Assembly (NCBI RefSeq): GCF_947179515.1
Contig: NC_067488.1
Coordinates: forward strand, 36,609,842-36,673,841
DNA from: Apodemus sylvaticus
Lineage: Eukaryota; Chordata; Mammalia; Rodentia; Muridae
Reading direction: 5' to 3'
Length of the DNA: 64,000 nt
The translations under genes and the position numbers were made by a program. Shown here piece by piece: positions 34,056 through 45,984 of this stretch. The notes under the pieces are model-generated. The model ran no database searches, was not told the DNA's origin, and saw nothing but the letters and a program-made list of their open reading frames with translations. Numbering within the stretch: position 1 is the first letter of the stretch; each line of letters opens with the position of its first letter.

Positions 34056-36255
34056 TAAATTACAACCACACCTTATTTAAAATCAAGCAGCAGACTGGAT
34101 TCGGTCCATGCATGACAATTTGGTGAGTGTTGCTTTACATAATGAGTTGTCTTATTGTCAATACAAGGTACATTGATAGGGAATAAGGGCCATGATCCAG
34201 GAAGGGATCAGGGGTCAGAAAGAATAGTTTTTAAGACAGTTGCTAAAGTGATCCACTAGAGCTTAGTCCCATAAAAGAACTTAGGAGTACAATTAAAATC
34301 CCACCTCCAAATCATCCCAACCCTAGGCAGAAGAGCGGTAAAATCTTTATATGTCCTCTCACATTCCCCACAGCTTAAGAGCAGCTCCTAGGAAGAAATA
34401 CTGTTCCCTGGAAATTCTATCCCATGCAAATCTTTGGAAGGTTGGGTGTTTTGTTTACTTTCAACATGGCAACGCTGGCCCCAGGGATCAGGCTAGTGAT
34501 AACAGAAGCAGTGTGAAGATCTTTGGTGCTAGGGAAAGTACGACCCTGTCTGAAGTCAGCCCTGTCCTTGGCACCAAGCCTGCTTTCAGCTGACTCACTC
34601 CTCAAACTGATTGAATAAAAACATTGAAATATCTTTAGAAAGAGTCCGGCTATGGAGACAGTTGAATCCAAAGCCACAGTTCCTATCATCACAACTCTTG
34701 ACTATGATTCTTTGAACCCCAGCCAAGGATTTGCTGGTTTAGGTCAGGGTAACCTAACATCGCTGTTTCTGTAACAGAGTGTCTATTCACTTGATGACAA
34801 CACCTTTTCTAAAAGAATGAAGAGCTCCTGACTAGGCCTGTGTAAGCACACAGTAGGTCCTCAATGCGGCTAACCTTCAAATCATTCTCACCTGTGAAAT
34901 AAGGAGAACATACTCGCTTTGCAGAAAAAAATTCTTGACTTTTATTATTTTGGGGCTCTTGTTCGGCCCAATTCCAGATGCTACTGTGTTCTTGCCAAAT
35001 GCAGCTGTGGACTCATCTGAAAGCCTTCACCTCTGCCAGTTCTTCTTGCACTCTCTTAGTGGATGACGCAGTGTGCTGCTTGAGTGAAGACACAGTGCTG
35101 CTGACTGATGGAGACCGAAGCCACAGAGATGCTCCTGAGTCCAGAAGCAATTTCATTCTCATCGCATGATCTGTTCCTCTCACTGGCTGTCCCACAGAGC
35201 CTGACTCCGTGGGAGAGAACAGTTCTTGCCCAGCCATCATTGATGTTCCAGAACCCTGGGGCTCTTCCAAACAGCATATTTTCAGGCTCATTTCATTTCC
35301 TGTCTTTGATTCAACCATCTGGAAAAGAAGTTGGAAGAAGGACGCCCCATCTCTTGTCCCACAGGACTTGGCGAGTACACACCAGCCAAGTTCGTGTCAA
35401 TCTGTTTGTAGATTGGCAGAGGACGGAGAACCCCCAGGGTTCTCTGGTGATGATTGGGACCATGTGCAGCTGCTGGTGGAGTCAGCTCTTTCTGCCTCCC
35501 CGTCCTGTATGAACATCAGGAGTCAGCTTGGCCAAAGTGAGCATAGAGAGAGAGGAAAAAACTCCCGTGTGTCGCTCCTCTTCCCAGCCCCAAAAGCGAG
35601 CTGTAGAAGAAATTCACTGCCAGGGAACCAACAAGCAGATCTGGGCCTAGGTCAGAATAAAATGGTGACATTGCAGAGGTGACCATTGGATAAGATATTC
35701 AGCATAGAGGCAGCCCAATGGAGCACAGGACAGATTCCTGTGCTCTCTCCTGGCTCTGCCTTTTACTAGTGCATATAACATCCTGTGACCTCAGTATCCT
35801 CATGTGTTAAGAAGGACATGTTCTAACTGTTACAGCAAGAATCTCAGCAAAATTTCAATATGAAGATGACAGCCACTAGCCTGCTTTGTACCTGTCATTC
35901 ACACCCATGGGTTTAGGTTTCAATCAAAACAATGGCATGCTCAGAAGTCTTCAGTTGGAATCCTGGCTCTCTTTCCAGTTTTCCAAAGTTTAACCCTAAC
36001 TATTATAATTAAAAGACTACATCATTCTTGGCCTTATGTGTCCATATTGAGAAACTAAGAAATAAATCCCTCTTATAGAGGGATACAATGGAATTTAAGT
36101 AGTCACTTGGGAAAAGAGATACATTTTTATTTATCTCTGACCCTAAAACCAATTGATAGAACAGAAAATATAAAACAAATGATCAAAAGCTATTTCTTAA
36201 GTGAATGAATGAATGAGGCACTTAAAGCAGGGTAACACAAGCAAGCATTACCAGA
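34056..36255. other. Mostly unique sequence with an open-frame-rich patch
   Basis: No recognised repeat. Between 35100 and 35690 two overlapping plus-strand frames stay open for 134 and 157 codons (35108-35512, 35209-35682). This patch is more GC- and CpG-rich than its surroundings. I recognise no domain in either frame, and the frames overlap each other and antisense frames, so coding is unsupported. It could be an exon of a non-coding or unknown transcript. Confidence 0.45.
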
Positions 36256-36260
36256 CATAA

Positions 36261-36261
<1 letters not shown>

Positions 36262-36298
<37 letters not shown>
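36262..36298. repeat. (CA)n microsatellite
   Basis: About 18 CA units. Confidence 0.95.
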
Positions 36299-36300
<2 letters not shown>

Positions 36301-36414
36301 AACAAAACCACATTAAGCTAGGCTGCATTCTGAAAACATCTTTGGTACTGTCACAATCAATCCTTTCAACTGAGAGGTAGTTCTAGTGTGTGCAGCTATG
36401 GTCTTTTAGCAGGG

Positions 36415-36520
36415 CACAGGAAGTCTTAAAGAGATTAAGTAATACATCCCAAGTCACAAAAGTCGACCACAGAAAAGGTGATTCAAAACCACATCTCTGG
36501 ACTTAAGGACAATGGGCTCT
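36415..36520 (+). mobile_element. MIR-like fragment
   Basis: 'taaagagattaagtaataca' followed by 'tcccaagtcacaaaag' is the MIR 3' pattern (loss of 'ttaagtaacttgcccaaggt' to divergence). Confidence 0.55.
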
Positions 36521-36599
36521 TAGACTGACAAATCCAAACACAGGCCCCTATGCTTTTGCAGGTAGAGAGCAAAGCTTCACTCATACCTGGTAACTGTCT

Positions 36600-36745
36600 G
36601 ATTTATTTCATATCCCCTGACCTTGTGTCATCCTGATTTTACCAATGAGAGAATTGAGGGTTGATTAAATTCAATATCCTATTTCAATGCAAAGACTAGG
36701 TAACAAAGTCACAATTTGAACTTCGGAAGCCTGGCAGCTGATATG
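36600..36745 (+). mobile_element. MIR SINE
   Basis: 'attttaccaatgagagaatt' followed by 'gagggttgatt' and 'aaagtcacaatttgaacttc' gives the MIR middle and 3' order. It lies 80 bp after another MIR-like piece in the same orientation. Confidence 0.6.
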
Positions 36746-37600
36746 ATGTTTCAAAAACACTCAAAGGTCTTGAATGCAGAAACACGGACACATGGCATCT
36801 TATAGGAGGCATTCTCCCTCACAGAGTTCTTTTCTCAGCCAACGTGGCATCAAAGGGAGCAGAGATCTCCATTGCTTCCAGCTGGCTCTATGAAAGGAAC
36901 CCTGTAACGAGGACTTGCAGAAGTCTAGGACAGGTTCAAGACTCCTGTGGAAGGCAATCTGAAGTCTAGTGCTGCCTAGGGGATTTTCCAGACTCACAGA
37001 AGAATGAGAAAACCCAAGCAACAGGCCCACGGACATTGCTTTGACCTTTTGACTGCCTGTGGCACATCTACAATTCCCCTTGGCAAGACATGAGCCTCCA
37101 TCTCCAAGGACTCTAAATATGATTGACTTCAATAGGAGAGGGGAAAATGCTGGTATCTCCTGGAGAAAATGAAGCCGTAGAAGTGAGAAGAAGAGCAAAC
37201 AACCCAGAATACAGAAGACCAGCCAGAACACTAGCATCATTCAGGCTATGCCTCTTCGTGTAAGCACCCACCCTTTGTTACCACCATCACCCAATATCCA
37301 CCCCACCACCTCCAACCGAGCCTCTGCTTAACTTCAACACTCTGCACTGATCACGGAACTTTAAACTGTTCCCTATGTCTTACTAAGACCACTGGTCAGG
37401 ATGTGGTCAGCCATACATATCTTGTCACATACCACCGTATTCCTACAAGTAAGTGGGGTTGAAGTGGGCTCTGCACAGGGCAGGGTATCCTCCAGGAATC
37501 CTGCTGATTACTTCTACATATGCAATCTAACCCTCCATGGTTTACTTCCCAAATCCCCATATTTCTTGATGCCTCCACCTAAGCATCTTTTCCCTCTGAT
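36746..37600. other. Unique non-coding sequence
   Basis: No repeat recognised. A 146-codon antisense frame (36800-37240) begins with a hydrophobic run but has no recognisable domain or supporting splice structure. I treat it as chance. Confidence 0.5.
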
Positions 37601-37603
37601 CTA

Positions 37604-37747
37604 CACAAACACACACACATACACACACACACACATACACACACATACATACATACACACAGAGAGAGGGGGCATGCATGCACATGCACACGCATGCACA
37701 CACACATACACACTCATGCACACAGATGCACACACATACACACACTC
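37604..37747. repeat. (CA)n compound microsatellite
   Basis: CA/CATA repeats, a short AGAGAG piece (37661-37668), then CATGCA/CACACA units. Confidence 0.9.
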
Positions 37748-39560
37748 CTACCTTCCCAGTTCCAGTCCCTTCTCTGGCTACAGACTCTTATTAATATATA
37801 TGATGCAATTAGGATCTGAGGCTCTTGAAGTTACAACTAAGATCTCTTTGAACCTGAATCTTCTGTCTCCCACTTCTGCACATATGACACACTGGATAAA
37901 TGGTCACAATTTACTCCATTGTTGGAATTAAATGAGATGGTAGATACTTTTTCTAACCAGAAAACAATCACACAGGTTTACATGTGCCACTTGATTATGC
38001 CTAAAATGAAAAGGTGAACTTTGCCCAAAGCCTATTTGAAAGAAAGCTCTTGTACAGAAACTGTCACAGGATGTTAAAATGGTATTTATCATCACTTAAA
38101 AGCAGCTATTTTTCTTTATAAAGGAGCCACTATTTAGATTTTTACCTTATCTGTGCTTATAGATGTCAACTAGTTTTTATTTTTATTGTACCTTGCTTCA
38201 ACTATTTTTATGTATTCTAGCATCTTCCAACCTCACCAAAGAGATAAAATACCATATTACCTGAATTTTGGAATATTTAAGAGTCTTTTCTTCCCACCCA
38301 CTGTGGTCTACAATATGGAGAGATATCCATGTGAGAAGTGTAAGCTGAATGGTGTCTATACTTTGCTCAGTCTTTAAAGACACTAAAAATTAATAAAATC
38401 CTAAGACTTGAGGGGTCTGCAGGATTTCTTTTCCTTCTTTCCAATGTGACGACTTTGAATCAATCCCCTCTTTCTGATTCACATTTTATTTTTGGCTTAT
38501 TGAGGACTGGTAGTCTGGCATAAGTTTAGATACAAGTTATAGACTTGTTTAATAGTAATGGGCTAATCACAAATGGAAGTGACCAAGGTATAATTGAGGA
38601 TGTCTTCCAGCCACAGTGAACTGACCCTGGGTGGGGAGAAAGTAGGAAGTTCCCAGCAACTGCTGGAGTTGTTTACTCCAGGGACATCTTTCTCTTCCCA
38701 CTTCTACAGCATTAGCTGCTTTTGACCTTCATTTGGTGAAGCAGAACAACCAGTTCGGACTTTGTTTTGGGATTTTCTAGCACTTTCTACCTGCACAGCT
38801 TAGTTTACCTGCTTCCCGTTTGACTCCTTTGAGCAACTTGGGGTTCTTCTGTTCCCTTGGCACAGTGGCCATTTTGTACCTGGATTTCTTTTTCCAGGTT
38901 CTTCCAATAAACATTATTGAAGAATTATCAAAAATAGAGGAACAGAATGGCCCTGGAGGCAACTCAGAGAGCTGACAAAGGGATTGGGAACCTGACTAGA
39001 ACTCAGTCAGTGACTGTGAAGGCAGAAATAGGGAAATAGGCTCTGCTGTTCCTGGAGTCAGAGGCTTCAGGAAGCCACTGTTAGAGGTCTCCTTTGTCTC
39101 AGGTTTGTCTTTTCCCCTGCTGTGACCTGTGTAGAAGGATCCTTCTAGCCCTAGGAGGATATGTGACTTGACTTCCTAGAGTATTTTTCAGGTGTCTTAA
39201 GGAGTGTCTAAATCCATAATCTAGCAACAAGGCCATCTGTAGGACAGGTCTTGTCAAATTAGAAGCTCTTTTGAGTGAATCTGGAGTTCTCTTGAACTAT
39301 TCAGGGCATCTGCCTAGTGACAGGAAATGTTGGGGGTCTCTCGAGCCATAGGGTCCTGTGGACCAAATCGGAATAGATAGAGACAGGGTGCTGGGGAGAT
39401 ATGTCTTGATTTATGTAACCTTGAATGTATTGTGTCTTTGTTACTTTGGCCCCTCCCAGGAAGAACTGAAGCCAACCAGTCTTCTGTAAACCTAGGATTA
39501 TTTCTAAGACAAAAATGGGAAAAGACAAAACAAAAACAAAACAAGCAAACAACGAAAAAA
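37748..39560. other. Unique non-coding sequence
   Basis: About 1.8 kb with no recognised repeat or gene; A-rich (CAAAA) text near 39526-39560. Confidence 0.5.
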
Positions 39561-39599
39561 CTCTGTCTCTGGTGCCCCGGAAGAGAAAATTAGGGCCAT

Positions 39600-40080
39600 T
39601 TCAATGTTGCATTTCTTTTTTAAAAATTCATTGCATGCAGATAATCACGATTATCATGCCTTTAAAACTGTGTAATCAGTATGAATGTGTTTAGGGTCAT
39701 TTTGGATTATACAAGAGCAATTGCTTGTTCGCCTAATTTTTTTAAGCTAAAACTGATGATTTTGGAAAATTTAAGAAAAAGAAATTGGTTACTGGACTTT
39801 ACCTCTGGCAGGCTTATCAAAACTTAATTGAAATGCTAAATTTAAGTTTACTCCTTAAACGATTTAGAGATGAGACCAAAATAGGAACAATATACCTTGC
39901 AGGCTAATGTTTTTGTTTGCAGTTAAGACAGTAGTCAATGAGTTCCTGTTTGTCCTGTGCAGGATAAGATTTCTGTTTGTAGTTAAAGAAGAATCAGTTC
40001 CAGTGAAGTGTTCTAATTTGTAATTAATAATAAGTTCCTGTTTCTTAGATCTACTATAAACTTACAAAACATGTTTTTCA
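39600..40080. other. AT-rich block with dyad and imperfect 60-bp duplication
   Basis: GATAATC-AC-GATTATC (39640-39655) is a 7-bp inverted repeat set in near-palindromic GCATG/CATGC flanks. From 39901 and 39961, two imperfect ~30-bp segments (aggctaatgtttttgtttgc, aggataagatttctgtttgt) recur at a 60-bp spacing. No repeat family recognised. Possibly conserved non-coding DNA. Confidence 0.5.
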
Positions 40081-40144
40081 GCCTACACTAGATTTGCAGC
40101 ATCATACACATGATATATATCCTTACATGTGTTCCTTCTGTTTC

Positions 40145-41600
40145 ATTGCATTTTTCTTTTTTGTTTTTCTTTTTTGCCCGTAATTTATTTTTGTCATTCA
40201 TTTTAAATCCCAATCACAGCCCCCACTCCCTCCTTTCCTCCCAGTCCTGCCCTTACAAATCTCCTCCATTACCTACTCCCTTTCTTCCCAAAGAAGGGGA
40301 ATGCCTCCTTGGGTACCATTTGACCCTGGGATATCTAGGCCTCCTAGCAAGACTAATCAACTTTTCTCCTCCTGAGGCCCAACCAGGCAGTCCAGGTAGG
40401 GGAAGGGGATCCAATGGCAGGCAAGCAAGTCAGAGACTTGTCAGAGACAGCCCCCACTCCAATTGTAGGTGACTCATATATAAAGACCAAGCTGCACATC
40501 TATTCTAAATGTGTACAAAGCTTCAGTCCAACCTCTGCATGCTTTTTTGTTGGTGGTTTTGTCTCTATGAGCCACCATAGGCCAAGGTTAATTGACTCTG
40601 TAGGTATTCTTGTAGTCTCCTTGACCCCTCTAACTTGCTCAATTCCATCCCCAACTCTTTCACAAGATTCCATGAACTCCTCCTAATGTTTGGCTATAGA
40701 TCTCTAAATCTGTTTTCATCCACTTCTGGATGAAGCCTCTCAGAAAACATGCTAGGTTACTATCTGCAAGCATAGCAGAGTATCATTAAGAGTGTCATGG
40801 GTTGGCTCTCTCCCATGGGACAGGTCTCAAGTTGGGCAAATCATTAGTTGGCTGTTCCATCAATCTCTGCTCCATCTTCACCCTTGCACATCTTATAGGA
40901 AGGACAAATTTTGGGTTGGAGGTTTGGTAGGTGGGTTAATGCTCCCCTCCTTCTACTGAGTCCTGCCTGAAGACAGGAGGTGGCCACCTCAGTCTCTATA
41001 TGCCCCACAGCTAGGAATCTCAGGTAGGGTTACCCCTAGAGACTCCTTGTAGCCGCCCCTATCCCAGGACTCCAGGTAGTTTCAGAGATGTCCCCCACCA
41101 CTGATTTCCAGTCTCACTCCTGAGCCTTTCTCATTGCCCCCTCCCCACACAACTGATTGCCATGCTCATACCCCTCCTTCTTCCCTCTTCCATTCAGTTC
41201 CCTCTCTCCATTCACCTCAAATGACTATTACCATGGGGACACTTACTCAGCTATGTTCACAGCAGGTTTATCCTTAATGATCTGAAACTAGAAACAACCT
41301 AAGTGTCCTTTAACTGAAGAATGGATGGAGAAAATGGTACATCTATACAATGGAACACTATTGAGTTATTAAAAACAAAGACATCAGGAAATTTGCAAGC
41401 AAATGGACAGAACTTAAGAATATCATCCTGAGTGAGGAAATGCAGACACAGAAAGACATACATGGCATGTACCCACTTATAAGTGAACATTATCCAGTGC
41501 AGTATTATAAAGTGCAGGATAACCATGCTACAATTCAGAGACCCCAAGAGACCAGTTAATAAGTAGGGCTCAAAAGTTTGATGTATAAATTTCATTCATT
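40145..41600 (-). mobile_element. LINE-1 (Lx) with 5' inversion
   Basis: The left part, 40145-41220, is an antisense Lx 3' UTR: T-rich end 40145-40175, then 'ccaaagaaggggaatgcctc', 'gggatccaatggcaggcaag', 'gaccaagctgcacatctatt', 'tctgcaagcatagcagagta' and 'aggaggtggccacctcagtc'. The right part, about 41230-41590, is L1 in the opposite orientation, covering the 3' end of ORF2: 'aaacaacctaagtgtccttt', 'aactgaagaatggatggaga', 'tatcatcctgagtgaggaaa'. An inverted 5' piece joined to a normal 3' piece is the usual product of twin priming. The right boundary is uncertain. Confidence 0.78.
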
Positions 41601-41999
41601 ACCTCTTTCTAACAATGTTTAATACCAACTTTCTTCCACCTGTAAACACTATATCTCTCCTATAAACTATCTTTCAAGAGGCCAGAAGGGGCTGCTCTCT
41701 AATCCCAATTTACAGTGAGACAGCCAGATGGGAAATACCTGGTATATCTCCAAATACACCTTGCTATAATTGGACAGTTATGGATTTGGTCTTTTTTTCC
41801 TTACAATTCTCAGGCTTAATATATGTCTGGTGCTTTCAAATATTAGCTAATTCATGGGCATAGAGAGAAAATCTGATTACAGAATTTAAGAAAGATCACC
41901 TAAAGATTGTTAAACTTTTTGTAATTGAGTGCTCAAAAAAAAAATCTGGACTCTTTTGGGCTAATCTTAAAGGGCAAAGTTAAAAGATTATTTCTGCAA
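41601..41999. other. Unique or unassigned sequence
   Basis: Lies between two L1s; no family recognised. Confidence 0.4.
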
Positions 42000-42377
42000 G
42001 TTCTATAGTTCAGACTGCCTCACTGGATGTCTGCTGCCACCTAGGACAGCCAGGTAAGATACCTGTGCCCCAATTCCCCACTTCCTGGGTTCCCAGAAAG
42101 CCCAGCATTCTCGAGGTCTGCCTTATACCCTCTGTGTTCCATCTTCTGGGCCAGACCTTTACACACATTTTCAGGTCTTCACTCCACTCCAAGGGTCACA
42201 ACCATGCCTGCCCTTGGAGGCCAGCTGCCACCCACAATAAGCATCTCTACTAGAATCACTGGAGACCTGCTGCCACCCAGAACAACCAGATCCCTAATGT
42301 CATTAGGGACTATCAGTTCAGCCAATACTAGACACAACCAGATGGTTAAAGGCCACAACAAAAACACAATCAACAAT

Positions 42378-43405
42378 GTGGCACCATCAGAATTATGACA
42401 GCAAGTTCTAGATATCCTAACACATCTTCAGAGCAAGATAATTACCTTAAATTTAATTTTATGAAGATGATAGAGGCCTTTAAAGAGAAAATAAGTAAAT
42501 CTCTTAAAGAAATATAGGAAAATTCAATCAAACAGGGAGTGGTCTTTAAAGAGGAACCAAGAAATATAAAGTAATACAGGAAAATACAACTAAAATGAGA
42601 AGATGTATAAAACTTCTCAAGACCTAAAAGTGGAAATAGAAGCCACAAAGAAAACAAAAATGGAGGCAATCCTGGAGATGTAAACTTAGGAAAGAGAACA
42701 GGAAATACAGACATAAGCATCCCCAACAGAATATAAGACATGGATGAGAAAATCTCAGGTGTAGAAGATACAATAGAAGAAATTGATACAGAGGTCAAAG
42801 ACAATGCCAAATGTAAAATGTTTCTAGCACAAAACATCCACTAAATTTGGGACACTATGAAAAGACTAAACCTAAGAATAATAGCAATAGAAGGAAAAGA
42901 TTACCATATTGAAGGCCCAGAAAATGTCTTCAACAAAATCATGAAAGAAAACTACCCTAACCTAAAGGAAGAGATGGCTATAAACATACAAGAAGCTTAT
43001 AGAACACCAAATAGATTGGACCGGAAAAGAAAATCCTCTTGACATGATAATCAAAACACTAACAGTACAGAACATAGAAAGAATATTAAAAGCTGCAAGG
43101 GGAAAAGGCCAAGTATCATATAAAGGCAGATTTATCAGAATTACAGCTGACCTCTCTACAGAGATTTTAAAAGCCAGGAGGATCTAGACAAATGTCTTGC
43201 AAATCCTAACAGACCACAAAGATCAATGCAGACTATTATCTATAACCAACAAATCTTTCAATCATCAGAGATGGAAAAATCAAAATGTTCTATAACAAAA
43301 CCAAATTTAAGCAATATCTTTCCACTAATCAACGCACACAGAAGATACTTGGAGGAAAACTCCAACACAAGGAGGAAAACTACACTCAAGAAAACACATA
43401 AAACA
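42378..43405 (+). pseudogene. L1 ORF1 pseudogene
   Basis: Relic of LINE-1 ORF1p, the RNA-binding coiled-coil trimer. The family ATG is GTG at 42378-42380, followed by gca-cca and then an early TGA. Coiled-coil and linker text is visible at 42460-42860. Residues of the RNA-binding and C-terminal region (ENVFNKIMKENYPNLKEEMA, then QEAYRTPNRLDRKRKSS) are readable in the open stretch 42857-43042. The C-terminal domain remnant continues to 43405 with frame changes and stops. Clearly non-functional. Confidence 0.85.
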
Positions 43406-43434
43406 AAAAAATAATAATTTCACAGCAAAATTAA

Positions 43435-43435
43435 G

Positions 43436-43470
<35 letters not shown>
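43435..43470. repeat. (AAAT)n microsatellite
   Basis: Nine AAAT units in the short gap between the L1 ORF1 and ORF2 relics. Confidence 0.95.
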
Positions 43471-43497
43471 GCAACACACTAACACCACCAACATCAA

Positions 43498-45236
43498 AAT
43501 AACAGGAATTAACAATCATTGGTCATTAATATCTCTCAAGATCAATGGACTCACTTCACCAACAAAAAGACACAGGCTAGCAAAATCGAAGTGTAAACAG
43601 GATCCATCATTCTGCTACATAAAAGAAACACTTCTCAGCCACAAAGACAGACACTATATCAGAGCAAGGGCTGGGAAAAGGTTTTCTAGGGAAACGGAAC
43701 TAAGAAGCAAGGTTGAGTAGCAATTCTAATATCTAATAAAATACATTTTTAACCAAAAGAATCAAAAGAAAAATCTTCATCAAAGGAAAAATCCACCAAT
43801 ATGACATCTCAATTCTGAACATCTATGCTCCAAATGCAAGGGCACTCACATTCATAAAACATTACTAAAGCTTAAATGACACATCAAACCCCATACACTA
43901 AAAGTGGGAGATTTCAGCACCCTACTCTTACCAATGGACAGGTCATCAAAACAGAAACTAAGCAGAAAAACAACAAAACAGATGTAATAAATCAAATGGA
44001 CTAACAGATATTCTCAGACTATTCTCAACATCTCATGGGACCTTTTCCAAAACTGACTATATAATTATTTACAACGCAAGCCTCAACAAATATAAGAAAA
44101 TTGAAATAATGCCTTGTATGTTATCACCAAGACTAAAGCTGGACTTCAACAACAACATAAAGCCTACAAACTCATGGAAAATGAACAACTCTCTATTCAG
44201 TGACCACAGTCAAAGAAGAAATAAAGAAAGAAATCAAAGAGTTTATAGAATTCATTGAAAATTAAGGCACAACATTCCCAAACTCATACCAGCAACTTAA
44301 CAGCACACCTAAAAGCTCTAAAACAAAAAGAAGCAAACAGGCACAAAAGGAGTAGACAGGAGGACATAATCAAACTCGGGGATGAAATTAATCAGCTAGA
44401 AACAAAGAGAACAATACAAAGAATCAACAAAACAAAGAGCTGGTTCTTTGAGAAAATCAACAAAATAGCCAAATCTTTAGCCAAACTAACTAAAAGACAA
44501 AGTGATAGACACCATCCAAATTAACAAAATCAGAAATGAAAAGAGAGATATAACAGACACTGAGGAAATTAAAAAATCATTAGGTCTTACTTCAAATGCA
44601 TATACTCCACAAAATTGGAAAATCTAAACAAAATGAATGATTTTCAAGATAGATTCACCAAAGTTAACTGAAGATCAAGTCACCTTTAAATAGTCCTATA
44701 ATCCCTAAGGAAATAAAAGCAATTTTTAAAAGTCTCTCCCCAACCCTCAAAAAGCAGGGCCAAATGGTTTTAACATATTGAAAAGGATCAATGACCTCAA
44801 CATAAAACTGGATACACTAAATCTAATAGGAAAGAAAAGGGAAATATAGCCTTGAACTCCATTGGTACAGGAGACAACTCCTGAACAGAAAATCAAAGAA
44901 TCAGGACTTAAAGCTTCTGTAAGGACACTCTCAAGAGGACAAAATGGCAGCCTACAGATTGGGAAAAGATCTTCACCAGCTCTATATGTGACAGAGGCCT
45001 AATATCCAAAATATATAAAGAACTCAAGAAGTTAGACTCCAACAAACCAATAACCCAATTAAAAAATGGGGTATTGATCTAAACAGAATTCTCAACAAAG
45101 ATATCTTGAATGGCCAAGAAGCACTTAAAGAAATGTTCAAAATCCTTAGTCATTAGGAAAATGAAAATCAAAATAACTCTAAGATTCCATCTGATACTGG
45201 TAAGAATGGCTAAGATAAAAAACTCAAGTGATAACT
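43498..45236 (+). pseudogene. L1 ORF2 pseudogene, internally deleted
   Basis: The start of the ORF2p endonuclease domain is readable at 43510-43625 (NNHWSLISLKINGLTSPTKR region). The link to the RT domain is at 44255-44524 (FEKINKIAKSLAKLTKRQ). Near 44770 the text jumps from the 'agggccaaatggtttt' RT region to the far-downstream 'gatcaatgacctcaacataa' region, deleting most of the RT including the catalytic area. The pre-C-terminal part continues to 'aagaatggctaagataaaaa', after which the Cys-rich C-terminus is absent. Many stops and frameshifts are present. Confidence 0.85.
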
Positions 45237-45753
45237 GGACCCTTCGAGGCTCTCAGAGACTGAACCATCAATCAAATAGCATACATGAGATGGACCTAGA
45301 GTCCCAGCACATATGTAGCAGTTGTGTAGCTTGGTCTTCAAGTGGGTCCCCCAACAACTGGAGTGGGGGCTATCCATAAAACTGTTGTCTGACTGTGGAC
45401 TCCGTTCCCCTAACGGGGCTGCCTTGTTCGGCCTCAGTGGGATACTTGATGTGCCATAGTTGGGGTGGCTTGAGATGAGAGGTATAGGAGTGGACATAGG
45501 TTGGGGTGGGAAGCCACCACCCTCTCAGAGAAGAAAGGAAGGGGGAAGAGAGGGTGGGACGGGGAAGAAGTTGTTCAGGGATTGAGATATAAATTAAATA
45601 TGAAATAAACAAACAAATGGGAAGAAAATAAAGATTACCTCCAGGATTGACTTGGTTAGAGAGAACTTTTGTACTTAAAATGTATTGACAATGTTGAGAT
45701 AAACTAACTTATAAATTTGAAATAGTTGCTAAGAGATACTCAGTGTGTTTTAA

Positions 45754-45815
45754 ATAATATACATATACATATACATTACATATACATATACATGTATATG
45801 TATATATATATATTG
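45754..45815. repeat. (ACATAT)n/(AT)n microsatellite
   Basis: Ten-odd ACATAT-type units ending in TATATATATA. Confidence 0.9.
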
Positions 45816-45984
45816 CTAGTGTTCCTTTTCTCTGGTTCTTAGTCTCCTTGGTGTGAAACTTTGAAAATGGAACATGGAAGGAAGATGGGAAACTGTGCAC
45901 TATGACGGGGGTTGCCCATTAACTTGCCTGCTTGTCCTACATGGTACCTGCAGCATGCATACTGGAAGAGAGTAGATGAGACAG

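Larger units (their letters stand above)
42000..45640 (+). mobile_element. LINE-1 (Lx), ORF1 and ORF2 decayed, internally deleted
   Basis: A plus-strand Lx element with 5' region (42000-42377), ORF1, ORF2 and 3' UTR ending in an A-rich tail (45585-45633). It spans 3.6 kb against roughly 6-7 kb for a complete L1. The missing length is inside ORF2: one deletion near 44770-44790 removes most of the reverse-transcriptase domain, and another near 45236 removes the C-terminus. The 3' UTR (about 45237-45590) has 'ggctctcagagactgaacca', 'gtgggtcccccaacaactgg' and 'gctgccttgttcggcctcag'. Confidence 0.88.

Noticed and set aside
36800..37240. 146-codon antisense frame with hydrophobic N-terminus
   Set aside because: No family recognised. 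A hydrophobic start is common when translating antisense GA-rich DNA.
37401..37931. 176-codon open frame as a gene
   Set aside because: Much of it is Thr/His text translated from a (CA)n microsatellite, which has no stop codons in that frame.
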